Made by a program: the position numbers and the translations under genes. Positions 12,381 through 24,459 of a DNA stretch of 64,000 bases are shown here, in pieces (positions within the stretch are counted from its first letter, which is position 1; every line of letters begins with the position of its first letter). The notes under the pieces are model-generated. The model saw only the letters and a program-made list of their open reading frames with translations, had not been told where the DNA came from and made no database searches. Origin of the DNA: Micropterus salmoides (Eukaryota; Chordata; Actinopteri; Centrarchiformes; Centrarchidae). Location: the NCBI RefSeq assembly GCF_014851395.1, contig NW_024040152.1, positions 22,615,144-22,679,143 on the forward strand, written 5' to 3'.

Positions 12381-13015
12381 TAGTTACACATAAAACCAAC
12401 TGCAGGTACTAGTCAGGTGCCTTCTGCTAAAGTTCTTTAATGAGTCAGAGCATGTTTAGATGCAGTCATAATACATCATATGAGGTAATTGGTCCATCTA
12501 TCTGTTTTTGTCTCTCTAAAGTATGCCCTGGATATGATGACAACAACCTGACGTTGGAGCTTGATGACAATAAAATCCAAAGTCAACTGCATATTCTAAG
12601 GCACCAAAACTTAATAAAGTTAATGCATAAGTCCTGGAACGGAGAGTACTTCAACAACCTCTGTGCTGGTTACACAACATTTTGAAGGTCCCTCCATCTA
12701 AATGTAAGTGACATAGGTCCAAATGTTTTAGTTATAGTATAATTATAATATAGTATTAATCAATAAATGTTTTTTTACTCTAAGTGTTCTCTAATTGTGC
12801 TATTACAAGGGCATGCACTGATTTCAGTGTCTATAAGGCGATGTATCTTCAGAAAAAATTGAACACACAAGTATAAAGTCAGTAGGCGAAGTCTACTCAC
12901 TACTGTTAGTCTCAAGCTACTGCACATAATGTCCCTAAGCTGTCCCTGCCTGCCTCCAAGAATGGGTGTGTATCTGCCTTGTGTGTGTCCATATTCATGC
13001 ATAATAGCCTACACC

Positions 13016-13052
<37 letters not shown>

Positions 13053-13979
13053 TCCCTGCACAGCTCCTGTCCGTTGTCAGTGTCAAAGCCGGTCCGTTGG
13101 GCCTTTCAGTGCACAGGTGGCGATAGACTAGCCCCTAATGAGTCCATATGGGACTGTCTGGGAGAGGTGTGTACTTGTGCGTGTGTTTCTGTGTCTGTGT
13201 GTATAAGTGTGTTTGCCCATGAAAGTCAGTGTGTACTGTATATATCGATGTTCTCATTGTGTGCATGTGCGTTAAAAAGGTAAAACCCTGCTGTATGTGA
13301 GAAACAACAAACCACCTTTCCAGTGCGGTTAAGATGAAACTTGCCTCAGAGGGTGAACTCAGTGAACCCGTCAACCAATTATGTACATGATCATGTTGTT
13401 TTCCAGGCTGTTTATATGATTTTAATCTGTGTTTGTACCATGCTTTTGAGTACACTGGAGCATACTCATAAGCGTCCAGATTTGTATCCCATTTCACTTG
13501 TCTACATGGTCTTCTCACAGGAATGTGCCATGGACATGCTTACCTGACTTTATGCCCTCCCTCTGTGTGCATAAGTGTCTTTAAGTCAGATTCCATATCA
13601 TTAAGGCATGTTACACTGAATGGTGTGCATGCTGTTTGTGTGCTAATTCTCTGCCAGTAGCCCCAGTACACAACATGTCAGTGTGTAGCTATAATCATTC
13701 TGCTAATAAGAAGCGTCAATAGAACAAAGAGTCAGACTTGGCGTGTTTACTGGCAAACACAGACACACAGTCTCGCTCCACTCCCATTTTCTCTACCCTA
13801 AACCCCTCTCACCGTCCACCTCCACCACTGGTTCTTAAGTCCTCCAGGTTTGACACATGTGCCACAAATACAGCGCACAACCCGCCTTCCCGCTCCGCAA
13901 TGGCGAAAAAGCCCAGTAAGCTCTGTCTGATATGTGCTGGGTCCAGGCTACAAGGAAAATAGCACTCATGACTCTTCCC
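12381..13979. other. Intergenic stretch with a TG microsatellite
   Basis: No supported gene. A (TG)n run lies at 13017-13051, with looser TG-rich sequence up to 13270. The 127-codon minus frame at 13135-13518 has no motif and overlaps this low-complexity sequence. Confidence 0.5.
13017..13051. repeat. TG microsatellite
   Basis: (TG)n of about 30 bases on the + strand. It is the source of cysteine/valine-rich artefact frames. Confidence 0.9.
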
Positions 13980-14065
13980 AGGACAAGCCGGGGCCCAATG
14001 TGCTGGTAGTCTTCTCCATCCCTGTCTTGATAGGTAACAGAAAAAGCATGGTGAATGTGTTAAGA

Positions 14066-14343
14066 AACAGGAAGCAAATTTAGTATTAAATCCTCGTCGG
14101 CCGCAGCCTGTCAAAAAAAGTGGGCCAGATAATGTTTTTAACACACTAAAATTAGCTTTGTTAAACGTTAGGTCTTTGGCAGGAAAAACATTTTTAATCA
14201 ATGATTTTATAATCACTCACAATCTTAATTTCATGTTTTTAACTGAAACCTGGTTGGACCAAGATAACAGTGCAGCTGCCCTTATTGAGTCTACCCCTCC
14301 CAACTTCAGTTTTATGAGTGAAGCTAGAGTGAATAAGAGAGGA
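14066..14343 (+). pseudogene. LINE ORF2 endonuclease fragment
   Basis: The frame reads LALLNVRSLAGKTFLINDF, then LTETWLDQ, and ends ARVNKRGGG. This is the N-terminal half of an apurinic/apyrimidinic-type LINE endonuclease. The NVRSL...LTETWL...RGGG spacing is characteristic of L2/CR1-clade elements of fish. The family's function is to nick the target strand for target-primed reverse transcription. The frame is open from about 14066 but is cut off exactly where the Penelope-like segment starts, within the conserved RGGGVAV block, so the catalytic C-terminal half is missing. It is not expected to be functional. Confidence 0.7.
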
Positions 14344-14799
14344 GGTGGTCCTCAAACGAGGTGCACATTTTAGACAGAGAAGATGGATGGTTTGAAAGAG
14401 GTGTCAAGGAAGCCATCTACACCAGGGTTGAGAAGCCGTCACTGAACAGGGGAGGGGGTCTACGCCACCACTTATCCCCCACTTACAATGCTGTCCTTTC
14501 ATCACTTCCCAGGAAACTCAACAAACGTAACCTATTGGCCTCAGGTGAAGATACCAACGATGGTCGTTCAGTCTTGGCCACAGGTAGTCTCAACGACTGT
14601 AACGACTGTCGTCACAACACCAAGGAACACTAACGAACCAGCGGTATCGATGACCCGGGATAACGACCCCACTGAGGTTAAATAGCTGAGTTTCCCTGCC
14701 AGTCAGTCAGAACTGAAGAAGTCCTTTGGATAAGGGACGAAACGTCTTCCAGTAGCTTCAACCAAGTCCAGTTGCCCTTCATTTTAACCCTCGTTGGAC
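14344..14799 (+). mobile_element. 5'-truncated Penelope-like element tail, nested in the LINE
   Basis: The segment encodes the last ~90 residues of the same protein found in full at 26012-27856 (HILDREDGWFERGVKEAIYT through NRGGGLRHHLSPTYNAV) up to the stop at 14631-14633. It then carries the element 3' UTR to about 14799 (CCCTCGTTGGA). The first 17 bases (14344-14360) are the reverse complement of the sequence that should precede GTGCACATTTTAG, so the 5' end is inverted. The 3' UTR holds 120 bp missing from the other copy, including a hammerhead-like motif at 14713-14746. It lies in the same orientation as the host LINE. Confidence 0.8.
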
Positions 14800-14834
14800 A
14801 GTACATTTCATTTGAAAGTGCAAGGTCCCGGTCA

Positions 14835-15550
14835 CACACACCTGCGGGGTCCTCCAGGGGTGAGTCCTTGGCCCACCCTCTTCATTATTTACATCCTCCC
14901 CCATGGCAACGTCAATAGCTGATAAGGAGTCTCTTTTCACTGTTATGCTGATGACACACAACTGTACATAAAATCGGACCCACACACCCATGCAGCTTTA
15001 CCAAAATCATCATTGTCTTTTATGCTCACCGCCTGTCTGGAGGTTACTCATTTGGTAGATGTGAAAGGTGTGGACACATTCCCCTCTCCTCAACAGTCAC
15101 CAATCTTGGTGTAAAATTTGACCCACAACTGACATTTGAAGCCCACATCGAAAACCTCTGCAAGATCTCCTTCTACCATCTCAGAAATATTGCAAAAATC
15201 AGTTCCACCCTTACCACTGGTCCACTCCTTTGTCTCCTCCACACTGGATTACTGTTACACACTCGGCTTCCCATTTCCACTAGGACTGAATACAAGGTCC
15301 CCCTCCTCACCCACCAGTGCATTTATGGCAATGCCCCCTGCTATCTGAAGGAACTACTCCCCCCTCTAAGCTCAACACAAGCCCTCTGCTCAACAAACTC
15401 AAACAGCCTCCTTCTCCCAGGACTAAGCTCAGCACCATGGGCGGTCGGGCTTTTAGTTCTGCCACTACTGGGATGTGGAATACCCTCCCCGATCATCTGA
15501 GAGCACCTCAGACTACTGAGCTTTTTAAAAAGGACTTCATTTATTTTTAG
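14835..15550 (+). pseudogene. LINE ORF2 reverse transcriptase fragment
   Basis: The + strand encodes CGVLQG-stop-VLGPPSS (the PQGSVLGP motif with a stop) and CYADDTQLYIKSD (catalytic YADD at 14944-14955). Further on come NLGVKFDPQLTFEAHI, DYCYTLGF, and finally MGGRAFSSATTGMWNTLPDHL...LFKKDF, the conserved end of L2/Rex1-type ORF2. Motifs sit in several frames because of small indels. The product would have copied element RNA into DNA at the target site. Several stops and frameshifts make it a pseudogene. It continues the endonuclease fragment on the other side of the Penelope-like insertion. Confidence 0.75.
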
Positions 15551-15715
15551 CAGAACGTATGAGTTTTAATTAACCTTGCGAGTTGTTGCACTATGTTCAC
15601 TTTTTTAATCTGTTTTTATATTGATGTTTTTACCTTGCTTTTATTGATTTTACTTGTAGCACTTTGACATTTCTTTCAAATGTGAAATGCATTACAAATA
15701 AACTGTATTACTGTC

Positions 15716-18700
15716 ATTTGTATTAATTTTATAGATTGCAAATATTTTTTTAAAACTTGTATTTGTCTGTATCTGGCTAAAATGCTTCAATAAAACAACA
15801 AATGGTTGCATTAAATGTCCTGCAAATACATTTTTAAAAAATGTAAATACATGTATTTACAAGCAGCCGAAAATATAGAAAACAGAGCTGTAATTACATC
15901 AAGTTTCAAAGCAGAATGCAGTTTAAATGTTCCTGTACACATGATCAGTTAGATCAGTTAAACTGAACTTCAGTCAACAAACAGAACTGTTATGTGTCTT
16001 ACACAGTTGATAATGTGTACACTCTTACTAAAAACACAAGGTGTGTTTGTGTCTGTATGCATATTTTTCCTCTTGAGTTCAAAGTGCTATCTCTTTATCT
16101 GTTGACACAACATTGTGTGTGTGAGTGCGCTGAGTTGAGTCAGTGGTTTTAAACTGGTTTGACCTGTCTGTTACATGACACCCACTCCTCACCCTCTGGA
16201 ACAGAGAGACAGCTGCAGAAACAATAGCACAGAGGGCTGTATGTCTTTAGCATATAAAAAGTTTCTGCTCGTTGTAGAATACTACTTTAAAACATGTTAG
16301 GTGCTTTATTTGGAAGAGCAACAATGAAAAAAAGCTGTGTGAAAATTTTTTCATACTGTCATGCTTTCTTTCTTGTCTTCATGTGCAGCAGAAGAATGGA
16401 TAAAAATACCACTGGCAAAATCACCATGTTGTCAAATGATTTTTAATTGATTACATTTTTTCACAGATCTGGAGACAGATACTTGGTACAAATCTTCTCA
16501 TTTTTTAATCAAAAACGTTTACAAATCGATCACATTAAATCAAAGACAACATTAAGATGGCATACACTTGGTTGTCTGAAAATTAGAGCAAACAACCACT
16601 TACCTGGTACATCGTGATTCAGCGCTTGCCTCATTGGAAGTATTGGCTGTTAACTGAAGACAAGTTGTATTAAAATCTAAATAGTTGAGGGATTTTTCTC
16701 TTGTGCTGTGTTGAAGTCACTGAACAAAGAAGGAAATTAGGTGAGACCTCAGTAACAAACTGAGTGATTATTACTTTAGTTTCCCAGTTTAACTTGTCAG
16801 GGGACACTTCATAGCCAAAGTGACATTATAGTAATAATCCATCATAACAGCAGGACAGTCACCCCCCTTTCACGGCAGATGACGGTCTTTCACAAATATA
16901 ACTGTGAAAAATCAGAAGACAGCAGAAAGAAATCTGTAAACAATTGCTGAAAGTTTTCCACACCCCCACTTTGCCTTTATTCTAAAGAGTTTAAGAACAT
17001 CCTCATAATTAGTGTGAAAAGCCTTGTGACTGTTTAGCATTTCACATAATAAAACAATCTCCTCTCACACGTCTAAGTAGGAACAATGAATTAAGAAGGA
17101 AATTTCGTATATTATGAGCAGATGAGTGAGACGGAAAATAATATGATGAGGGCTTAATACAGCACCTGACCACATACTGAGAATAGAGACGTATCGAACA
17201 CAGGGAGGAAATGCAGCTTAATGTGAAATACGTGACTTAGGAAAGAGAAGAAATGTGTTGCTTTATTGGTATAATGTTCAACAGTCAATTCACCATAGAT
17301 TTGATTCACGAACATCACAGTGTCAGACAAGTTAACTCCCCAGGGGGCTAGTTATTCCTATAAACTCTGACAAAATGCGACATAATGAATAAAACACAAG
17401 GAAGACAAGATGTCTCAGGTGAGCTTTTTGTCACTGATGACAAAACTGAGATTAATTTAATGGCTCTTTGGACTTTAAGAATGCTTGCATGACCTTTTGT
17501 ATCCAAGAATGAAAAATGTTAAATAAATTGCAAATTTCCCTCAGTGATGACGCAGTGCCTCTTAAAGGTCTATTGAAATAGAAATGTGGCATGTTGACCT
17601 AACACATGTACAACATGCATCTATATTATATTGTTTTAAATTGGTAAATTGCATGTGTAAAACCACATAACATGTGGTGTGGACTTTTGAATGTGCTTGA
17701 TCGAACAAATAACGAGTCACTCCTAAAAGAAACAGGCAGCAGACAATTTCATTAGTAGCACACTACTCAAAAGCTCTGATATACCACTTTGAATGACTTG
17801 TACTTTATACTTTTTATTTGTTCTGAAAGATTGTTTTCTGTCATTTCGGGCATGAATTATTCCCTTAAAAGGGACAGTGCGGTCCAAGAAACAACAAATC
17901 CATCATACTATATGGAGCAAGGTTGAAGCAAAGCACTGCTGCCAACACCTTATCATTTGAAAATGTCAGCTTTTCAGGAACGGCTGACAACCATGCTTTT
18001 TTTTTAAATTATAGAGCAGATTTTGAAAAAGCTGTAAAGAGAAGGTAAAAACAACATCCACTATTCACTGAGGAAATGTCATATAGAAAATGACTTGGCA
18101 TGGAACTGTAGAGCTATAAGGTGAAGATACAAGAAAAAGAACAAAAAAAACAACATCTCATTCACACCATTCCACAAATAGATGTCATTTATTTTAAGAG
18201 GCGAAAAGCAAAGTGCATTCGCCATTTTCTACAAAGTCCTGCAGAGAATCTCCAATTTTGCAACACTTTTTGCAATTGACAGCTGTCTGCAATGTACTCC
18301 TTACAATGGGAACAAACCCAACCATAGATAATGCACTATATAATGTTGAGGTAACTATCATGAAGGTTTTTTCTCCTTGATTTCAAGAGACATTTACAAA
18401 CCATGCTTCAACAGGACACAAGATAAAAGTGAGAAGAACAGAGGAGGAAAGAAACACTATACACAAATAGATGTGATTCGCTGTAAGTGGCAAGAGATGT
18501 GCTGTGTAGTTGCCATTTACAAATAATGGACCTGTCATATGATGTGGGAAGCCGGCAGGATGGGAAGTGGGGGATGCTACTGGTTCATCGGATGCATGTT
18601 TATGTAAAGGTCAACCTTATTATGTTGATATAGAAAGAGCACAGTGGCCAAAACAAGCTTGTCAACCAGGACAAGCAAGTACATGTCAGGGTTACAGTGT

Positions 18701-21700
18701 GCGGAGGCAGAGTTTGTGATGATTAAGGCTACTCCAGTGCTACAAAAAGGATAAATAACACTCCATTTAAAAATAATTTCTTGTTCAAAGATGTGATATT
18801 AAAGACATCAAGGCATTGCAAAGTGTGTACTGTCCTGACCACAGAGAGCAGAGGTGAATACTTTTGAACACATTTAAGCTGTACTGACGAACAGATAAGT
18901 CTTTCACAGGCATCCCTTTAGTAGTTTTGTTTTCTGATAGAAATAACATTGAGACACCAAGAATTTTCAGGTGGTGGCAATAACTATAAACTTATAATAA
19001 TTATTATGTCACCAAAAATTCTTTGGGGAAGCCCAAGGAAGCAGAAAATTAGAAAATGAAACCAGTAATAATATCAATGATTTTGAATCGCCATTTCTAT
19101 GAATGCTGCTAAAAGTCAGAAAGGATGGATTCTGATTAAGCTTATTCAAGAAGGTGAAAGCAGCGTAATTCTGTCTCATGAATAATTCATTTCCTCCGCC
19201 TCTCCAACCTTGATTTTCCCTGACAGGTGACTGTGTGTCCTCTTCCATTACCCATGTCATGTCCTCTCCTTCAACTGCAATCCTCTCTCATGTCCTTAAC
19301 ACTGATCCCTGAGGAATGACATGCAAGTGGAGGGAAGTGATGGAGTGGGAAGGAGGTAGGGAGTGAGAAGGAAAATGTGAGAAAGAGGGGTGAAAACAAG
19401 AAAAAGACAAGATGAAGGAGAAAGAATGACTACAGCAGCCGATGATATTCTAAATATTTGGGTTATAGAATTAGACAAGCCCACATAGCTAGATGGACAA
19501 ATGCTCAGCCGAGCAGGCAGTTACACTTGAATTTAGTAACCGTACATTCAGCTACAAAAGGCTATAAGAACCAGCTTGTAAGCCACCAGCTTTCAGACAG
19601 CTTTCCATCCAAAAGGCAATCAGATAGAAGCCTAGCACACCAGTCAGGCTCACAGACAGATAGAGCTGCTGCTGCTGCTTTGGTGCTGTTCCTTCCCCTC
19701 CAGTGATGCTAGATAACAGCGTGCAGCTAGACAAAGTAATCCACCATAAAAATACTGTTAAAGCTACCCAGAGATAGATAAACGCTTGCAGAAGAGGAGG
19801 AGGAGAAGGAGGAGACAGATAAATGTGGCTGGGGAGGTTATGGGGTGGTTGGACATGGAGGAAAGAGGGTTAAGAAAATGGGATGCAGACCGAGACGGGG
19901 TGGGGGGGCAAGTGGAGGAGAGAGGAAGCAATAGGAGATGAAGAGACAAAGGAGAACAGAGCTTGTCCTAAATGATTGTTTCTCTCCCTGGTTGTATGCC
20001 ACATACTGGGGTTACACTGTAGGTAGCTGCATTCCTCCAGGCACCTCAGACAATGAATGATTAATGGTAAGAGATGAAAATAAAGCAGCAGAACAGGAGG
20101 TAGAAGGAAACAGGCGATATGGGAAGAGGACGGTAGCAAAAGAGACATGAATGAATGTACAAAAGGGAAATAGAGTAAGAAATAGATGAGCTCGGCTGAG
20201 GATCAGCTTTCTTTTTCTGCCTCTACTCTTTTCTGTTTCTCTTGGTTTCTGTATCTCCTTCTCTCCTTTTCATTTTTCTTTCCTGCTATCTCATCCGCTC
20301 GCTCTCTGTTTATGCTGCCTCTGTGCATCCCCTTCTGTCTTTCTGTTTCTCTCTCTCCCTCTCCCTCTGCCTTAGACTCCAGACAGTGCTGAATGTAGGT
20401 CACTCTGTCTGGAAGCTCCTCTCTCTCTCTCTCTTTCTCCCTCCCCATTCATTCATTCCAGTGTTTTCTCTCTCTCTCTCTCCCTCTCCTCCACTGGGGC
20501 TGCGATTTCTCCGGGCTGGGTGCCGGTTGCGGGACAGCTCGCCTTGCTGGATACCGCTGTACTGGATATGATTTATATTGCATATGGAGAGTGCAGAATC
20601 TGCACAATCACAAGGCCCCGCTTCATCTATATCCTGGAAGGAGAGCGGAAGGTTTCCATCACTTTATCAGCACTAGCACGCAGGTGGAGACTGAGCATAG
20701 CCAGAGCCCAAGGGGTCAGCTACTGCAAGAGTGTTTTCAAAGAAGAGAAGGGAGCAACCTTTGGCATCGCTCCTACCTTCTCACTGCCATCCAAAATACG
20801 ACCCATGGAACATTGCATGTTAGCTCACTTCCAAAATCCACCACATGGGTCCAAATTTCCTTTTCTTTCTTCCCACTTTTTGTGTGTCTCTTTTTTGGCG
20901 TACAGGTCGAGTTGTGCATATTCCTTTTGAAATGATGATACTCCGAAACAACTTTCAGCACAAGGCAAGAAAATCAAAATCCCTGAAATGTCGGCTTGAT
21001 TTTACAGCAGCTCGCCATTAGAAAATACGGAAAACGCTGTGCTGTCTTGCGTTTGCTTGCTCCTCGTCTCTTCCCTTCCAAAAAATATGGGAGTGGAGCA
21101 GAGAAGGGTGTGCATGTGCGAGTGTGTGTCTGCTTCCCCTGCCTGCCGCAGTGCAGAGCGACTGGCTTGGAGAAGTGAGGGAGGCAAAACGCAGACTGTT
21201 GCTAACTCTGTGTTGGCAGACTGGCAGAAAGTGCTTGTGTGTGTGTGTATGTGTGAAGCTGGCTGGCCGCTGTGTTGTACTACAGCAATCAGCTGAGGCC
21301 ATCAATCAACCATCAATCTCTGTCACCCGCTGTCTTTTGTCGCAACAAATAGCTGTGTGTATTTTTGGGAGGGTGAGTGGGGGTATATGTGGGTGAGGAC
21401 AAGACAGTCATCAACTTAGAGACCACACAGACATGCACCACACACATACACATATGCAGTATTCTCATTCTTTCTATTCCAGTTTGAATACCTCTGACAT
21501 TTTCAGTTGTCCTAAGATATTTAAGTCATCATTACCTTACTGTGCCTTAATTGTTCATGACTGAAGTAATTATAGTAGGGCAACCTGGGGTGTTTATATG
21601 TCTTTTGAGGCGGCCAAGTGTACACAGTGCACCTTACCCCATTGAACCATGTTTGCCTTGTTCAGCTGCATGTCAGAAGCAGATGTTGCTTTATTTCAGC

Positions 21701-22114
21701 AGATGCTTCTTAATTCCTGTTCACTGATAAACATTTTTTATAGATGGACACATTAACATGTAGCCTGAGTGATGGAACTGTTTGACCAACTTAGAGCAAA
21801 AACAAAATGTGTATAACTTTGCACCACAGCACACTGCAACTTCCTTTTGTCAGTAGTAGAAAGTATGCTAAGGATCGAAAGCACATAACGGTGATGCTCA
21901 GTATCTCAGAATATTTGAAGTACACAGAAAAACTCTCTCTAAGAAATACTGCCACGACTGCCTACTTGTCTAAGTTTAATTAATTCTGAAGTGTCCTGCC
22001 TGAAAACACCCCATTCCTCAGCTTTTTTGCTCTACATGTGGTATGACTTGTATAGGCTGTAACAGAGCAAGACTTGGTCCCATTTGGATTTTTATTTCTG
22101 TATTGATGCTGGTC
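15716..22114. other. Gene-free, mostly unique sequence
   Basis: No recognisable gene or transposon in 6.4 kb. Base composition is AT-rich to about 19.0 kb. From 19.3 to 20.1 kb it becomes purine-rich, and from 20.2 to 20.5 kb pyrimidine-rich (CTCTCTCT runs), which yields artefact frames. A CpG-richer patch at about 20.5-20.75 kb and 21.0-21.2 kb carries overlapping frames of 114-136 codons (20520-20935) without any domain signature. These are more likely chance or part of a non-coding transcript. Confidence 0.5.
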
Positions 22115-22596
22115 AGCAGTGATAGAGGAAGTGTTCAGATCCTTTTCTTCAGTAAAAATACTAATACTACACTGAGAAAGCAATCCATTATGAGTAAAAG
22201 TCCCGTAAAAAAATGTTTATGTTGAATGTTAAATATTGTGTTAACATATACTCAGGTAAATGTACTTAAAGTATTAAAGGAAAAGCACTTAATGCCCATG
22301 TTAGTGTTAAACTATTATATATTATACAATTGGATTCTTATTACTTGTGCGTTAATGTAAAAGCAGGATTTTACTGTTGTAGTTGGTTGAAGTGGAGCTA
22401 AATTTAAATCTTGTAATGGGCTGCTACAGTAATTTAAATCTGGATTAATCTGCTGATTACTTTCTTGATTGATTGGCTTGAGAAAATTCAGAACTTAGTG
22501 GGAAATGCTGTCACAATTACCCAGAGCCCAACGTGACACTTTCACAGTAGTATAACCAATAGTACAAGTAAAACAATAAAGTACAAGTACCTCAAA
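22115..22596. repeat. High-copy percomorph repeat
   Basis: It begins with 'gtgatagaggaagtgttcag' plus ATCC, passes through 'agtaaaaatactaatactac', 'ttagtgttaaactattatat' and 'gttgtagttggttgaagtgg', and ends 'taaagtacaagtacctcaaa'. This series of blocks is one of the most abundant interspersed repeats in spiny-rayed fishes (a MITE-like family, by memory). The copy is diverged and lacks the usual right terminus ('...TTACTTTCCACCACTG'), so it is truncated. It supports a percomorph origin. Confidence 0.65.
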
Positions 22597-23520
22597 GGAA
22601 GTCCTCTGGGCATCGTGATTTTTTAAAGATGTACCTCTGAGTTTTTGTGCACAAAGACTTTTGTTGCCTGTTGGAGTTTCACCATCTATTGTGCACAGTC
22701 TGAGATCTCTGTGAAGATTAAACAAGTAGAAACGTTTTTTGCTAACTTTATAGACGCCCACTCAATTACACTAAACTGAATTATTTGATGATATGTTGCA
22801 CTATTTTATTACAAACATTCTCTAGTAATTTGGCTCAAATGCTGTCCGTAACTATGAATTCTGTTACTGAGGAGCAGGGCAAATATTCAATTGCTCACCT
22901 GCCCGCAAAATGTCCATGTACAGTAATGAAAGGCAAAGTTATATACGGTATCATGTATATAATAGCTTGATAACACTTGATATCACCTAATTGTTTAATA
23001 ATACAAAAATTAGTTATCTTGGTTGTTTCTGTTGTACTGAAAACATACAGTAAGCCTGCCAATAACTTCTAACAGTGTCAAAAGAAACAAACTCCATCAT
23101 ACCTACATCTTTTTGTCAACCTCAGAGGCTAACAAGTCTTTAGTATGTGTTAGTAAGTGTTGCAAGTGTCATTTCCCATTTCATGGGAATGCAGCATAAG
23201 TTGACTCTCATGCCCCTGCCTGTGCAAAATAACAACAGTGAAACTGCACAATATTTCATGTTACTTTTACTGTGAACAGGAATAACTTTCCACTGGAAAA
23301 AAAGATATAAAAGCTGAAAGTAAAGTGTTTATTGAGCGATAGAGTGTCCAGAAGGCTTAAAAACTGAGCAGTAGTGGTTGGCCCTTTGCATTCTCATTGA
23401 CTGGGAATGCATGTGGGTTTATTCTACATGTCATATAGATGCAGTCTAGGTCACAAAGTAATTTAAGCCTCCTACATCTTACTGTCACAATTTCTATTCC
23501 TACAACTACTCCAAGAAGGC
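22597..23520. other. Intergenic sequence, nothing recognised
   Basis: AT-rich sequence between a repeat and a pseudogene. Only short open frames without motifs are present, and no regulatory pattern stands out. Confidence 0.5.
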
Positions 23521-24270
23521 TCTTCTTTTTCTTCTTCTTCTTCTTCTTCTTCTTCCATCAGGAGTTTGTTCTCCTCCTCAGCTTTGCTCGCCTTGTTTCA
23601 TGAGCCACATCTCCTGTCTTTTTCCAGCTCCTGGGATCTGCTCTCCCAGCACTCCTTCACAACCAGCTCCTCTCTGAAGCTCTCCTCCAGACCGTCACAT
23701 TTTATTCCCCACTGCTTCTCACTCTGATTGAGCTCTTCCTCTTTTACACCCAGCAGGGCCAAGGTCTGTCTATATTCTCAGTGTCTCTTTCTTTCAAGCT
23801 GGCTCACCTTCTTTTGCCAGCAGTCTTCCACTTACTTTAGCTTGATGGCCCGCTCGACTTTGACCCGTTTAAGGTCTTTTTCAAGTGCTGCTCTCATCCT
23901 ATCGTTGTTCTCCTTCCAGGCAGAACTAAACTAATTTTCCTGCATCAAAAGTTTATTCTGAAGGCAGGTGATCTGCTTTTCCTTCTGTCTCATGTTGTCT
24001 TCTTCCTGTGTCCAAGTCCTTCAAAGCGTTTAGCCTGCTTTTCCTTCTGCATAGAGTGTTTTACAAAGGTAATTATTTTTTCTTTCTTTGACTTTCAATC
24101 TGCACTCAAATTGTTCTTGTTCTCCAAAGCCTTGTCTAACTCCCTCCTATCCTTGTTTTAACCAGTTTCCCTCCTCCCTGTTGAGATCCTGTCTTGTAAG
24201 GGTGCAGTTCTGCACCTTCAGGACTGTGTTTGCTGAGGCCAGCCTCATGTCTTCTTCAGTGAAAGGGAAG
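23521..24270 (-). pseudogene. Decayed coiled-coil protein pseudogene
   Basis: On the minus strand one frame continues for about 160 codons (about 24000 down to 23521). It is dense in E, K, Q, L and R: DNMRQKEKQITCLQNKLLMQ, then WKENNDRMRAALEKDLKRV, VSQLERKRH, VKEEELNQSEKQWGIKCDGL, SRSQELEKDRR and AEEENKLLMEEEE. It is interrupted by four stops (TAG, TAA, TGA, TGA) but no indels. Further upstream (24001-24270) similar text (MQKEKQAKRFEGL, FTEEDMRLASANTVLKVQN) is in another frame, so at least one frameshift exists. The heptad-like composition indicates a long coiled coil, but the parent gene is not recognised. The (TTC)n run at 23528-23556 encodes its polyglutamate end. It has no introns in this stretch, so it is either one old exon or a processed copy. 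Confidence 0.5.
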
Positions 24271-24459
24271 CCTTGTCTGAATGTGTGCACGTGTAGTGTA
24301 GTGCAACCTTGCCTAAATACTCATTATACATAGTAAACATATTGACACAGGTTCTCACCACTGCACTGAGTAATGTTTTCATCTAAAGAGGCATTCAGGC
24401 TATATGAGAAAGAAGAAGAAGTGACCGTAGTCTTCTCATGTGGAATGGCATCTACAGGC

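Larger units (their letters stand above)
13980..15715 (+). mobile_element. Decayed L2/CR1-clade LINE, interrupted
   Basis: The remnant has an endonuclease start, an RT core and C-terminal region, and a 3' end in the right order and orientation. A foreign Penelope-like piece replaces the middle. The 3' end finishes at about 15715 with 'aatgcattacaaataaactg', an L2/Rex-like tail. About 1 kb of endonuclease and RT sequence between the two halves is absent, so the insertion was accompanied or preceded by a deletion. In-frame stops in the RT half show that it is dead. The 5' border is uncertain. Confidence 0.7.

Noticed and set aside
13135..13518. 127-codon minus-strand frame
   Set aside because: Overlaps TG-rich sequence (THLYTQTQKHTHK), has no domain and no splice context.
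20520..20935. Two overlapping 114-136 codon frames on the + strand
   Set aside because: Neither shows a family motif; both lie next to CT-rich low complexity, and two frames being open at once argues for base composition rather than coding. A non-coding transcript remains possible.
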